A stretch of 64,000 nucleotides of DNA from Limnohabitans sp. WS1 (GTDB lineage: Bacteria; Pseudomonadota; Gammaproteobacteria; Burkholderiales; Burkholderiaceae_C): NCBI RefSeq assembly GCF_003063265.1, contig NZ_NERU01000005.1, positions 1-64,000 of the forward strand, in the 5' to 3' direction. Made by a program: the position numbers and the translations under genes. The notes beneath the pieces were generated by a model. That model was not told the DNA's origin. It ran no database searches and worked only from the letters and a program-made list of their open reading frames with translations. Shown in pieces: positions 10,519 through 19,240 of this stretch (within the stretch, counting starts at the first letter, position 1; each line of letters begins with the position of its first letter).

Positions 10519-10856
10519 GGGGGGAGATGGGGTGTTCAACAGCTTATGGTTATTTTGATGCTTTATTTATCATCAAAGAAGTGACGGAACGATCCAATAC
10601 GTGATGCTGTATTCAACATCAATTGATCAAATGGAACGATCAAAAAAATTGACAGCCCAGTGCTCCATCATCATTTTATTCAGTGGATTTCAAGGTAAAT
10701 GCCAAGCTACCGGTGAAAACAGTGATCTTTTAAATGATGATATATTTGCCATCTGATTGGTTGAACTGAGGGGGCTAAACCCTTCGATGAATCACCTCAA
10801 TTGATGATAAATAAAGCACAATTTTCCGTCTGCTGAACCGCCCTGGAGGAGCACCC
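10519..10856. promoter_or_regulatory. AT-rich control region of the hipBA module with nested inverted repeats
   Basis: This 338-base gene-free stretch is much AT-richer than its surroundings. It holds a perfect 18-base inverted repeat, TGCTTTATTTATCATCAA at 10559-10576 and its complement at 10801-10818. Nested inside is a 10-base pair, ATCATCATTT (10667-10676) and AAATGATGAT (10732-10741). TTGACA at 10649-10654 is a possible -35. HipB-type repressors bind inverted repeats in their own promoter, so these are candidate operators (inference). A strong ribosome site, GGAGGAG, precedes the start at 10857. Confidence 0.6.
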
Positions 10857-11177
10857 ATGTCTATGCACCTGTCAAACTTGCCCGAGCTGGGATTGGAAAT
10901 AGCTCGCCTGCGACGTGATCAGGGCCTCTCCCAACGTGAGCTGGGCAAGCTTTCTGGCCTGGCCCAGTCCACGCTGGCTCGGCTGGAGACGGGCCAACTC
11001 AGCGAATTTGGCTCCCGAAAACTCCTGCGTCTGCTGGAGGTGCTGGGGGCGGGCCTGAGCGTCAGCCCATTGCGTGGGTCAGGGGCCAGCTTTACCCTGG
11101 ATGACGCGCTGGCCGAGCGCCGAGCACAGGTTGAATTTGAAGCCCAACACCCGATGACTCAACGGGCCAGGGGATAA
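10857..11177 (+). CDS. XRE-family regulator, HipB-like antitoxin
   Basis: A 106-residue protein with a Cro/CI helix-turn-helix at about residues 14-65, containing LSQRELGKLSGLAQSTLARLE. HipB proteins bind and neutralise HipA kinases and repress their own operon. The HipA-like gene begins two bases after this stop. The start is well set by GGAGGAG seven bases upstream. The C-terminal tail (about 80-106) probably contacts the toxin, by analogy with the family. Confidence 0.8.
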   Translation: MSMHLSNLPELGLEIARLRRDQGLSQRELGKLSGLAQSTLARLETGQLSEFGSRKLLRLLEVLGAGLSVSPLRGSGASFTLDDALAERRAQVEFEAQHPMTQRARG

Positions 11178-11179
11178 CC

Positions 11180-12511
11180 ATGAGACTGACCGTCTTTGTC
11201 CATGACACCCCAGTGGCCACGCTGGACTCACCCGATGGTTTTGGGCATGTGCTCTCCTACTACCCTACGGCCAAGCCCGAGCAATTCACCTCCTTGCTCA
11301 TGCCCGTGCGCACCCAGTCCTACAACTACCCGGAGCTGCACCCGCTCTTTCGGATGAACCTGCCAGAGGGCTTCCTGCTCTCGGTGCTGCAGGAGCGCCT
11401 GGGTCCCCATGTCGGCGCTTCGCCCCTGAACCTGCTGAGCGTGGTCGGACGCAATGCCATCGGGCGCGTGAAGGTCGCTCCTGAAGGCGCAGACCCCAAG
11501 TCGCCACCGGTGGCCTTCGAGGTCCGACACATCTTGCGCGGTGACAACTCGGAGCAGGCCTTCATGAGCTTGGTGCGGGAGTTCGCCGTCAGCGGGGTCA
11601 GCGGCGTGGTGCCCAAGTTCCTTGCGCCGGCAGCTGCGGGCCAGGATGCCAACAAGCTGCCCGGCAAGACCACACTGGCCACCGAAAAATTCATCGTCAA
11701 GGGCACGCCCGCTTCCCTGCCCAAGGTGGCCCTGAACGAGCATTTCTGCATGCAAGTGGCGCAGCGCGCCTTTGGCAATGCCGCAAAAACCGAGGTCTCC
11801 GACGACGCACAGGCCTTGGTCGTGCACCGCTTTGACTACGAAGAAGACGGCCAGACACGTTTGGGCATGGAAGATCTTTGCAGCCTGCTTTCATTGCGCC
11901 CAGAACAGAAATACGACGCCACCTGGGAGCGCGTGGCCAATCGCATCAAGGACGTGACACCAGTTGGACAACAGGCCGCCGCACTCTCGGACTTGGGCAA
12001 CCTTTTGCTGCTGACCTATGCGCTGCGCAACGCGGACTGCCACACCAAGAACATTGCCCTGCTCTACTCGAGCAGACAGGATGTGCGACTGGCGCCTGTC
12101 TACGACATGCTCAGCATCACCGTCTACGATGACTATTGCAACAATCCACCAGGCATGTCCATCCAAGGCCGCCAGACATGGCACCCGGGTAAGGCACTGC
12201 CCCTGTTTTTGCAGCACTACTGTGGCATCGGTTTGGCTGCGGTCCAGGCCAAAGTGGAGCGCGTGTGTGAGGCCATCGTGGAGGTATCACCAGAAGTGTT
12301 GCGCGCCACGCGCGACAACAAGCACTTCACCGAGGTAGGCGTGCGCATGCTGAGAGCCTGGAACGAAGGCATGAACAGCCTTCGTCTGCAAAAAGCCTGG
12401 AGCCTGCCGAACTTGGATCACCTGTTAGAAGATGAGGCACTGGCCAAGGTAGCCGACCCGAAAGCACCCAGAAAGGTCCTGGGCCGCAGCCCTTTGAAAC
12501 TGATGAGTTGA
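11180..12511 (+). CDS. HipA-family serine/threonine kinase toxin
   Basis: A 443-residue HipA-type kinase. It has the N-terminal HipA subdomain (FRMNLPEGFLLSVL), a glycine/serine loop SGVSGVVPKFL near 138-148, a catalytic loop RNADCHTKNIALL, and a metal-binding APVYDML segment. HipA kinases phosphorylate translation-related targets and slow growth, and are held in check by HipB. The catalytic His, Lys and Asn are present, so it should be active (inference). It is coupled to the HipB-like gene with a two-base gap. Confidence 0.82.
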   Translation: MRLTVFVHDTPVATLDSPDGFGHVLSYYPTAKPEQFTSLLMPVRTQSYNYPELHPLFRMNLPEGFLLSVLQERLGPHVGASPLNLLSVVGRNAIGRVKVAPEGADPKSPPVAFEVRHILRGDNSEQAFMSLVREFAVSGVSGVVPKFLAPAAAGQDANKLPGKTTLATEKFIVKGTPASLPKVALNEHFCMQVAQRAFGNAAKTEVSDDAQALVVHRFDYEEDGQTRLGMEDLCSLLSLRPEQKYDATWERVANRIKDVTPVGQQAAALSDLGNLLLLTYALRNADCHTKNIALLYSSRQDVRLAPVYDMLSITVYDDYCNNPPGMSIQGRQTWHPGKALPLFLQHYCGIGLAAVQAKVERVCEAIVEVSPEVLRATRDNKHFTEVGVRMLRAWNEGMNSLRLQKAWSLPNLDHLLEDEALAKVADPKAPRKVLGRSPLKLMS

Positions 12512-12539
12512 GGTATTGGTCGACTCAAGAAGATTGAGC

Positions 12540-12923
12540 ATGGAAATCCGCACCATTCATAACAAAAAAGAATACAAAGCCGCACTGGATGAAATCGAGC
12601 AGCTTTGGTCTGCCCCCGCCAAATCCCCGCAAGCCGAGCGACTGGATGTGCTCACGCTGCTGGTCGAGCATTACGAGAGAACTCACTATCCCATTGCCGA
12701 TCCTGACCCCATTGAATTCATTGAGCATGTCATGGAAAGTCGTGCTCTGACCCGCAAAGACCTGGAACCCATGATTGGGCCTCGTGGCCGTGTTGCCGAC
12801 ATCTTGAACAGAAGGCGCCCGCTGACACTGGAGATGATCCGTCGCTTGGTCACCCAGCTTCAGTTGCCTGCGGAGGTTTTGATCCAGCCTTATCTTTTGC
12901 GGGATGAATTGTTGGCCGCTTGA
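12540..12923 (+). CDS. HigA-like helix-turn-helix antitoxin homologue, third gene of the hip module
   Basis: A 127-residue protein. The N-terminal half (YKAALDEIEQLW) is followed by an acidic/proline segment, DPDPIEFIEHVM. The C-terminal helix-turn-helix contains LTRKDLEPMIGPRGRVADILN. This layout is typical of HigA antitoxins, which normally pair with a HigB ribonuclease. No HigB-like gene is next to it; instead it starts 28 bases after the HipA stop on the same strand. It may be a third component of the hip operon or an orphan antitoxin. The ATG at 12540 is preferred; an upstream in-frame TTG at 12516 would add eight residues. Confidence 0.7.
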   Translation: MEIRTIHNKKEYKAALDEIEQLWSAPAKSPQAERLDVLTLLVEHYERTHYPIADPDPIEFIEHVMESRALTRKDLEPMIGPRGRVADILNRRRPLTLEMIRRLVTQLQLPAEVLIQPYLLRDELLAA

Positions 12924-12932
12924 GGCATGTCC

Positions 12933-13841
12933 TCAAGCCATCGCCAGCCTTGCATCCTCTGACAACAAATCAATCAAGTCCCGCGCAAAGTTGGGCAACT
13001 CGTCGAAGTTGCGCACGCAAATCTGCATGGAACGAATCGCCCATGCGTCGGACAGGGGCACCAGGCGGATGGCCATGCTGCGGGCGTGGCGGCGGGCGGC
13101 CGATTCGGGCAGCACGCCCACGCCCACACCGGCTTCGATCATGCGGCAGGCCGACTCGAAGCTGCTGACCTGGATGCGCACCTTGAGCGGCTTGTTCAGC
13201 TGCTCACATTCGCGGTTCAAGAACCCATGCAGCGCGCTCGCTTCGTGCAGGCCCACATGGTCAAACTCCAGCGCGTCGATCAGCGGCATGCTGGGCAAGT
13301 CGGCCACGGGGTGCAGATGCGGCACCACCAGCACCAGGCTGTCGGAGCGGTAGGGCAGGGTTTGCAGGTTTTCGGTGCGGACTGATCCGGCCACGATGCC
13401 GATGTCAGTCTTGCCGTCCATCACGGCGCGCACGATTTCGTTGGAAAGTTTTTCTTGCAGATCGATGTTCACATCGGGGTGCGTGGCCAGGTAGCGCTTG
13501 AGCACCTCGGGCAAGAACTCGCCCAGGGCCGTGGTGTTGGCGTACACGCGCAGGTGGCCTTTGATGCCACTGGCGTATTCCTGCAGGTCGCCGCGCAGGT
13601 GTTCGATCTGGCCCAGCACCAGCCGCGCCCGGTGCACAAAGGCTTGCCCCGGTGGCGTGAGGGTCACGCCCTGGCTGTGGCGGTTGAGCAGCTTGGCACC
13701 GATGCTTTCTTCAAGGTTTTTGATGCGCGTGCTGGCCGCAGGCAGCGAGATGTGCGAGGCCTCGGCCCCTTTGGTGAGGCTGTTGGCTTCGGCCACCCGC
13801 ACCATGAGGCGCAAATCCACCAGATCGAAATGAACAGACAT
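12933..13841 (-). CDS. LysR-family transcriptional regulator
   Basis: A 302-residue LysR regulator. The N-terminal helix-turn-helix is about 1-62 (LVDLRLMVRVAEANSLTKGAE, then AASTRIKNLEESIG). The periplasmic-binding-protein-like effector domain is about 88-295. It lies at the downstream end of the lyase/MmgE/CoA-transferase cluster on the same strand. P. aeruginosa has a LysR gene (ItcR) at its itaconate locus, so this may be the itaconate-responsive regulator here (inference). The ATG at 13841 lacks an obvious Shine-Dalgarno sequence but gives the normal family length. Confidence 0.8.
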   Translation of the reverse strand: MSVHFDLVDLRLMVRVAEANSLTKGAEASHISLPAASTRIKNLEESIGAKLLNRHSQGVTLTPPGQAFVHRARLVLGQIEHLRGDLQEYASGIKGHLRVYANTTALGEFLPEVLKRYLATHPDVNIDLQEKLSNEIVRAVMDGKTDIGIVAGSVRTENLQTLPYRSDSLVLVVPHLHPVADLPSMPLIDALEFDHVGLHEASALHGFLNRECEQLNKPLKVRIQVSSFESACRMIEAGVGVGVLPESAARRHARSMAIRLVPLSDAWAIRSMQICVRNFDELPNFARDLIDLLSEDARLAMA

Positions 13842-13930
13842 GGGGGGATTGTGCCAGTGGGGTGGGGTTGAGCGGCGACGCGGTCGGAGGTTTGGGTAGT
13901 AGCGCACCCCGTGCGCGATTGTTTTTAAAA

Positions 13931-13974
13931 GGGCGTGTGCCACGCCCATCGCCCACGGGGTGGGCTCCTACAGG
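13931..13974. repeat. REP family A variant
   Basis: A single palindromic element, GGGCGTGTGCCACGCCC, followed by ATCGCCCACGGGGTGGGC and TCCTACAGG. A near-identical element occurs at 55369-55411. It lies between the LysR gene and the CitE-like lyase gene. Confidence 0.65.
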
Positions 13975-14807
13975 ATCAGCAAAATCTGACGCGCCAGCAG
14001 CAGCACCGGTGGGTCGACCATCTTGCCGTCCACACTGAACGCGCCGCCGCCCGCTGCCACTTCGGCGGCCAGCACGCGGCGGGCCCAGTCGCACTCGGCT
14101 TCGGTGGGGGCCAGGGCTTGGTGCACGCCCGCCACTTGTGCAGGGTGGATGCACAGCTTGGCACCAAAGCCAAATCGGCGGCTGCGCTGCGCGTCTTGCG
14201 ACAACACCTGCGCGTCGGTGGTGGCGGTGGTCACGCCGTCCACCGGGGCGGGCAGGACCGCGCGGCGCGAGGCCACCACCATGGCCAGCCGGATGGGGGC
14301 GAGTTCTGCTTCATCGGGGCCGCAGCGCATGCCCAAATCGGCCTGCAGGTCGATGTGGCCCAGACCCAAGCGCAAGGTGCCTGCTGCCCGGGCTATGGCG
14401 TCCATCTGCCCCACACCTTCGGCGCTTTCGATCAAAGGCAAAACCAGCATGCTGCTGGTGCGAAAAGCCTGCTCGACCTGTTGTGCGTTTTCGGCCTTGG
14501 GCAGCATGAGCGCGCCCAGACCCATCAGGCTGGCCACTGCGGCCAGATCGGCTGCGTGCCAGGGTGTGCCCGCCGGGTTCACACGCACCAGCAGGCGCGC
14601 GCGCTCGGCTGCGTCCAAGCCAGACCAAGCGGCCAACAGCGCATCACGCGCCGTGGCTTTGGCATCCAGCGGCACGGCGTCTTCCAGATCGATGATGACC
14701 GCATCGGCACCGCTGGCCAAAGCCTTGGCGAAGCGCTCGGGACGATTGCCGGGCACAAACAAAAAGCTGCGCGCCAGCGACAGTGGCGATGACCCTGGCC
14801 CGCTCAT
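13968..14807 (-). CDS. ccl: CitE-like CoA ester lyase, probable (S)-citramalyl-CoA lyase
   Basis: A 279-residue HpcH/HpaI-type TIM-barrel lyase. It begins SFLFVPGNRPERFAKAL, has IIDLEDAV with acidic metal ligands, LPLIESAEGV, and a C-terminal KLCIHPAQV segment. Members cleave malyl-, methylmalyl- or citramalyl-CoA. With the adjacent MmgE/PrpD, CoA-transferase, dehydrogenase and hydratase genes, the best fit is citramalyl-CoA lyase of itaconate breakdown, giving acetyl-CoA and pyruvate (inference from synteny). The start at 14807 overlaps the upstream stop by four bases (ATGA). Confidence 0.75.
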   Translation of the reverse strand: MSGPGSSPLSLARSFLFVPGNRPERFAKALASGADAVIIDLEDAVPLDAKATARDALLAAWSGLDAAERARLLVRVNPAGTPWHAADLAAVASLMGLGALMLPKAENAQQVEQAFRTSSMLVLPLIESAEGVGQMDAIARAAGTLRLGLGHIDLQADLGMRCGPDEAELAPIRLAMVVASRRAVLPAPVDGVTTATTDAQVLSQDAQRSRRFGFGAKLCIHPAQVAGVHQALAPTEAECDWARRVLAAEVAAGGGAFSVDGKMVDPPVLLLARQILLIL

Positions 14808-16168
14808 GACAGCAAAGCCCCCACCTTGGGCCAAGTGGCCACTTGCCAGAGCGCGTCCACGCTTTGGCGCATGGCCTCAGGCGTAGCACCGCCGCTGAAG
14901 GCGGCCAGGCGCAGGGCTTTGTCGGTGATCTCTTGACGCGAGAGGGTGTTGCCCGGATCGCCCTTGGGCTCGTCCACGCGGCCGTGCAACACGCGGCCGT
15001 CGGTGGTGGTGACGGTGACTTTGCCGATCCAGCGCTTGGGGTAAGCGCCGTCCACTTCGGCGTCGAGCACCATGCTGACCTTGTCGCGCAGGGCCTGCGT
15101 CTGCTGGCTCAAGAAGTCACGGTCGAATTCGGTCAAGCCCGCGTGGCCGTGCTGCGCCACCAGCGCCAGCACCGTGCCCATCGAAAACTTGCTCTGGTGC
15201 ACCGTGGTGGGTTGCACCACCGGGCCGAGGACGTCGATGGCACCTTGGTGCACATGGGTCACCACTTGGGCCAGGTCATCGAGCTTGAGGCCGTTGGTTT
15301 GCATGACGTGCAGCAGCGCATCGGCCGCCGGGTGCGTGTGGCGGCAGCTGGCGTGGTACTTGAACGAGGTCTCGGCCGTGGCCCAGCGTGTGCCCAGGCC
15401 GTCCACCAATCGGCTCGGGTCGGCGTCGCTCGACATGCCCACGGCCATGCCTTGTGGGCCTTCCAGAATTTCTGCAGCGCCCGTGAAGCCGTCTTTGGCC
15501 AAGTAGGCTGACATGAGGCCCGCTGCGGCGGCGTGCGCGGTGTGCAACTGCTTGCTGTCGGCGGCGGTGCGCAAGAACTCCCACAGGCCTGCCGACTGTG
15601 TGCCGGCCGAGCCCAACGCGTGCTGCATTTGCTGCGCGTTCAGGCCCAGCAGGTGGCCCACAGCAGCGGCCGCTGCCAGCGTGCCTGCGGTGCCGGTGGT
15701 GTGGAACACGCGGTAGTGCGAGCGCCCCAAAAATTCACCCACACGGATGCCGACTTCGTAGCCGACCACCGATGCGGCCAGCAGTTGCTGGCCGCTTGCG
15801 CCCAAGGCTTGAGCCACCGCCACGGCGGGCGGAAACACCACCGTGGCCGGGTGGAACACCGAGCCGTTGTGCACATCGTCCTGCTCGGCTACATGCGAGG
15901 CCGCGGCGTTGGCCATGGCCGCCAAATAGGGCGTGGTGCGTGCGCGGTTGATGATCACTTCACTCGGACCTTCGCCCGCGCCCATGGCCTGCGCGAAACG
16001 GGTGATGGACTCCACCGGGCGCGAGCCGTGCCCGGCCACGGCCGAACCAAACCAGTCGACCAACAGGTCTTCGATCTTGCGGACCACCGGCTCGGGGATG
16101 TCTTCGAAACGCAGCGCGGATGCGAAGGCGGCGAGTTGGGCGGTTTTGGATGTCGTGTTGTTTGTCAT
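14804..16168 (-). CDS. MmgE/PrpD-family protein
   Basis: A 454-residue protein of the family that includes 2-methylcitrate dehydratase and cis-aconitate decarboxylase. The N-terminal all-helical domain holds VDWFGSAVAGH and ASHVAEQDDVHNGSVFHP. The segment SFKYHASCRHTHPAADAL and the C-terminal alpha/beta domain are typical. A homologue lies between the itaconate genes of P. aeruginosa (PA0881). Its role there is not essential knowledge; it may handle a C6 tricarboxylate or isomerise a C5 intermediate. A good ribosome site (AAGGAG) precedes the ATG. It is coupled to the lyase gene. Confidence 0.78.
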   Translation of the reverse strand: MTNNTTSKTAQLAAFASALRFEDIPEPVVRKIEDLLVDWFGSAVAGHGSRPVESITRFAQAMGAGEGPSEVIINRARTTPYLAAMANAAASHVAEQDDVHNGSVFHPATVVFPPAVAVAQALGASGQQLLAASVVGYEVGIRVGEFLGRSHYRVFHTTGTAGTLAAAAAVGHLLGLNAQQMQHALGSAGTQSAGLWEFLRTAADSKQLHTAHAAAAGLMSAYLAKDGFTGAAEILEGPQGMAVGMSSDADPSRLVDGLGTRWATAETSFKYHASCRHTHPAADALLHVMQTNGLKLDDLAQVVTHVHQGAIDVLGPVVQPTTVHQSKFSMGTVLALVAQHGHAGLTEFDRDFLSQQTQALRDKVSMVLDAEVDGAYPKRWIGKVTVTTTDGRVLHGRVDEPKGDPGNTLSRQEITDKALRLAAFSGGATPEAMRQSVDALWQVATWPKVGALLS

Positions 16169-16213
16169 GACTGTCTCCTTGTGTTTTGTCTCAAATGGCT
16201 TGGCTGATCCCTG

Positions 16214-16488
16214 TCGGGGCTAAAGCCGCCGACCTACGGGAAACCGCAGGCCTCGCCTTGTGGGTGGGCTGCTTCGGCTCCGACAGCGCCGGTTCTGCGC
16301 AGGTCCATGTCGGGGCTGAAGCCGCCGACCTACGGGAAACCGCAGGCCTCGCCTTGTGGGTGGGCTGCTTCGGCTCCGACAGCGCCGGTTCTGCGCAGGT
16401 CCATGTCGGGGCTAAAGCCACCGACCTACGGGAAACCGCAGGCCTCGCCTTGTAGGTCGGTGGCTTTAGCCCCGACATGTGTCCGCTC
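16214..16488. repeat. REP family B, three units
   Basis: About 97-base units. One arm is TGTCGGGGCTAAAGCCGCC followed by GACCTACGGG; a degenerate partner arm is GGGCTGCTTCGGCTCCGACA. The last unit ends with a clean inverted arm, TAGGTCGGTGGCTTTAGCC. The array fills the gap (16169-16514) between two minus-strand genes of the putative itaconate cluster; nothing else is seen there. Confidence 0.85.
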
Positions 16489-16514
16489 AGGCAAACATCC
16501 ATGGATCGCCTGAC

Positions 16515-17696
16515 TCAAATGGCCTGCTGATGACGCAGCGCTTGCACCGCCGCGTCGTCCAGCCCCAGCTCGCGCAAGATGGCCTCGGTGTGCTCACCCA
16601 CGGCGGGCACGGCGTCCATGCGGTAGTCGTAGCGGTTGTTGCGCCCGGGCGGCAGCAGGGCGGGGATGTCGCCCGCAGGTGAGCCCACCTTGTGCCAGCG
16701 CTCGCGCGCCTTGAGCTGCGGGTGCGCCCAGACACCGGCCATGTCGTTCATGCGGGCGTTGGCAATTTGCGCCTCGTCCAGCCGCGCCTCGACCTCGGAC
16801 GTGGTCATGGGGGCAAACACGCCCAAGATGAGTTGCTTGAGCTGCGCTCGGTTGACGTTGCGCAAGGCGTTGGTGCAAAAGCGCGCATCGCTGGCCAGGG
16901 CGGCATCGCCCAGCACCACCTCGCAAAACACTTTCCACTCGCGTTCGTTTTGCAGGCCCAGCATCACGGTGCCACCGTCGCCCGCCGCAAACGGGCCATA
17001 GGGATAGATGCTGGCGTGTGAGGCGGCGCTGCGTGTCGGGGGAGTGGCGCCGTCGTAGGCGTAGTACAGCGGGTAACCCATCCACTCGGCTAACGCTTCG
17101 AGCATGGACACGTCGATGTGACTGCCCTGGCCGGTTTTGCCGCGCAGCAGCAGAGCCGACAGGATGTTGGTGTAGGCGTACATGCCGGCCGCGATGTCGG
17201 CGATCGAGTTGCCGGTTTTGGACGGGTCTTCGGGCGTGCCCGTGATGGACAACATGCCCGCCTCGCTCTGAATCAAGAGGTCATAGGCTTTCTTGTCGCG
17301 GTAGGGGCCGTCTTCGCCGTAGCCCGAGATGTCGCACACGATCAACTTCGGGTGTTTGGGGCTGAGCGCCTCAAACGACAAACCCATGCGCGCAGCCGCG
17401 CCGGGCGCGAGGTTTTGCACCAGCACGTCGGCGCTTTGCAGCAGGCTGCTGAGCACAGCCATGGCGTCGGGATTTTTGAGGTCCAGCGTCAGGCTTTCTT
17501 TAGAGCGGTTGGTCCACACAAAGTGCGAAGACTGGCCGCGCACCCGCGTGTCGTAGGCGCGGGCAAAGTCGCCCGCGCCGGGGCGTTCGATCTTGATGAC
17601 GCGCGCGCCCAGGTCGGCCAGTTGGCGTGTGCAGAACGGCGCGGCAATCGCGTGTTCGAGAGAGATGACGGTGATGCCGTCGAGGGGTCTGGTCAT
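16515..17696 (-). CDS. ict: Family III CoA-transferase, probable itaconate CoA-transferase
   Basis: A 393-residue CaiB/BaiF protein. It has EHAIAAPFCTRQLADLGARV near the N-terminus, the likely catalytic aspartate in AYDLLIQSEAGMLSITG (Asp139), and the NILSALLLRGKTGQG segment. In the itaconate pathway it would transfer CoA, probably from succinyl-CoA, to itaconate (inference from the neighbouring lyase, hydratase and dehydrogenase). The ATG at 17696 follows AAGGTG; an in-frame GTG at 17705 is also possible. REP arrays lie on both sides, separating it from its cluster partners. Confidence 0.75.
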   Translation of the reverse strand: MTRPLDGITVISLEHAIAAPFCTRQLADLGARVIKIERPGAGDFARAYDTRVRGQSSHFVWTNRSKESLTLDLKNPDAMAVLSSLLQSADVLVQNLAPGAAARMGLSFEALSPKHPKLIVCDISGYGEDGPYRDKKAYDLLIQSEAGMLSITGTPEDPSKTGNSIADIAAGMYAYTNILSALLLRGKTGQGSHIDVSMLEALAEWMGYPLYYAYDGATPPTRSAASHASIYPYGPFAAGDGGTVMLGLQNEREWKVFCEVVLGDAALASDARFCTNALRNVNRAQLKQLILGVFAPMTTSEVEARLDEAQIANARMNDMAGVWAHPQLKARERWHKVGSPAGDIPALLPPGRNNRYDYRMDAVPAVGEHTEAILRELGLDDAAVQALRHQQAI

Positions 17697-17746
17697 CGTG
17701 TGCACCTTATGGAGATGGAGCGATGGGGGTGGTGTGCAAGACGCTC

Positions 17747-18015
17747 ATCGCGGCGGGGGCGCCGCTCCCACAGGGGAACTGCATGCTCTTTGTGGGAGCC
17801 TCACCCCCACAAGGGAACTGCTTGTGCTTTGTGGGAGTCCTACCCCAACAGGGGGACTGCATGTGCTTTGTGGGAGTTCCACCCCAAAAGGAGGGCTGCA
17901 TGTGCTTTGTGGGAGTTCTACCCCAAAAGGAGGGCTGCATGTGCTTTGTGGGAGTTCTACCCCAAAAGGAGGGCTGTACGCTCTTTGTGGGAGCCCCGCC
18001 CTCGGGGCGATGGGT
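17747..18015. repeat. REP family A with a 39-base tandem array
   Basis: A family A right arm (about 17747-17772) is followed by six head-to-tail units with an exact 39-base period starting at 17789. Each begins TTTGTGGGAG and several run on as TTCTACCCCAAAAGGAGGG. The last unit is a normal left arm, GTGGGAGCCCCGCCCTCGG. It fills 17706-18041 between two minus-strand genes. The 39-base period is a multiple of three, so a repetitive open frame runs through it; this is not taken as a gene. Confidence 0.88.
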
Positions 18016-18041
18016 GGTGAACAGCGAAATCAGCATGCGCA

Positions 18042-19202
18042 TCAGAACGAACGTGGCAGCCCAAGGATGTGCTCGGCCACGTAGCTGAAGATCATGTTGG
18101 TCGACACGGGGGCGACTTGGTACAAGCGCGTCTCGCGGAACTTGCGCTCGATGTCGTATTCACACGCAAAACCAAAGCCGCCGTGCGTTTGCAGGCAGAC
18201 GTTGGCCGCTTCCCAGCTGGCCTTGGCCGCGAGGTACTTGGCCATGTTGGCTTCTGCCCCGGCGTTTTGCATGGCGTCGATTTTTTCGCAGGCTTTCCAG
18301 CGCATGAGGTTGGCCGCTTCCAGCTCGATGAAGGCGTCGGCGATTGGGAACTGCACGCCCTGGTTTTGGCCAATGGGGCGGCCAAAGACCACGCGGTCTT
18401 TGGCGTATTTGGTGGCGCGATCGATGAACCAGTAGCCATCGCCAATGCACTCGGCCGCGATCAGGGTGCGCTCGGCGTTCAGGCCGTCGAGCAAGGTCTT
18501 GAATCCTTTGCCTTCTTCGCCCAAGAGCGCGTCTTCGGGGATTTCGAGGTTGTCAAAAAACAGCTCGTTGGTCTCGTGGTTGACCATGTTGAGGATGGGG
18601 CGCACCGTGAGGCCATTGCCAATGGCCTGCTTCAAATCGATGAGGAAGCAGGACAAACCTTCGGAGCGCTTGGTGACCTGGTCGGCGGGCGTGGTGCGGG
18701 CCAGCAGAATCATCAGGTCGCTGTGCTGGATGCGCGAGATCCAGACCTTTTGGCCGTTGATCACCCAGCGGCCGTCTTTCTTGACGGCGGTGGTTTTGAG
18801 CTTGGTGGTGTCGCTGCCCGTGGTGGGTTCGGTCACGCCCATGGACTGGATGCGCAACTCGCCGGTGGCGATCTTGGGCAAGAGCGTGTTTTTCTGCGCG
18901 TCCGAGCCGCTGCGCACAATGGAGTTCATCACGTACATCTGGCCGTGGCACGCGCCCGAGTTGCCACCCGAGCGGTTGATCTCTTCCATGATGACCGAGG
19001 CTTCGGCCATGGACAGGCCCGAGCCGCCGTATTCCTGCGGAATCAGCGCGGCCATCCAGCCCGCCTTGGTCAGGGCGTCGACAAACTCTTCGGGGTAGCC
19101 GCGTTTTTCGTCGACCTTGCGGTGGTATTCGTCAGGGAACTGGGCGCACAGGGCGCGCACGGCGTCACGGATGTCTTGGTATTGGTCGGGTGAGGTTTGC
19201 AT
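18042..19202 (-). CDS. Acyl-CoA dehydrogenase of the putative itaconate cluster
   Basis: A 386-residue acyl-CoA dehydrogenase with PQEYGGSGL near 56-63, TEPTTGSD near 124-131, VWISRI near 153-158 and a C-terminal QTHGGFGF segment. The usual C-terminal YEGT glutamate is replaced by YQVAPVS. Glu244 in NAERT is at the alternative position used by isovaleryl-type enzymes. A similar dehydrogenase accompanies the itaconate genes in P. aeruginosa (PA0879); its substrate is not known to me. The ATG at 19202 was chosen on family length. It is 38 bases downstream of the hydratase gene. Confidence 0.8.
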   Translation of the reverse strand: MQTSPDQYQDIRDAVRALCAQFPDEYHRKVDEKRGYPEEFVDALTKAGWMAALIPQEYGGSGLSMAEASVIMEEINRSGGNSGACHGQMYVMNSIVRSGSDAQKNTLLPKIATGELRIQSMGVTEPTTGSDTTKLKTTAVKKDGRWVINGQKVWISRIQHSDLMILLARTTPADQVTKRSEGLSCFLIDLKQAIGNGLTVRPILNMVNHETNELFFDNLEIPEDALLGEEGKGFKTLLDGLNAERTLIAAECIGDGYWFIDRATKYAKDRVVFGRPIGQNQGVQFPIADAFIELEAANLMRWKACEKIDAMQNAGAEANMAKYLAAKASWEAANVCLQTHGGFGFACEYDIERKFRETRLYQVAPVSTNMIFSYVAEHILGLPRSF

Positions 19203-19240
19203 GGTGGTGGTGTCGGTAAAAATATTCAGTTCAAAAAACG

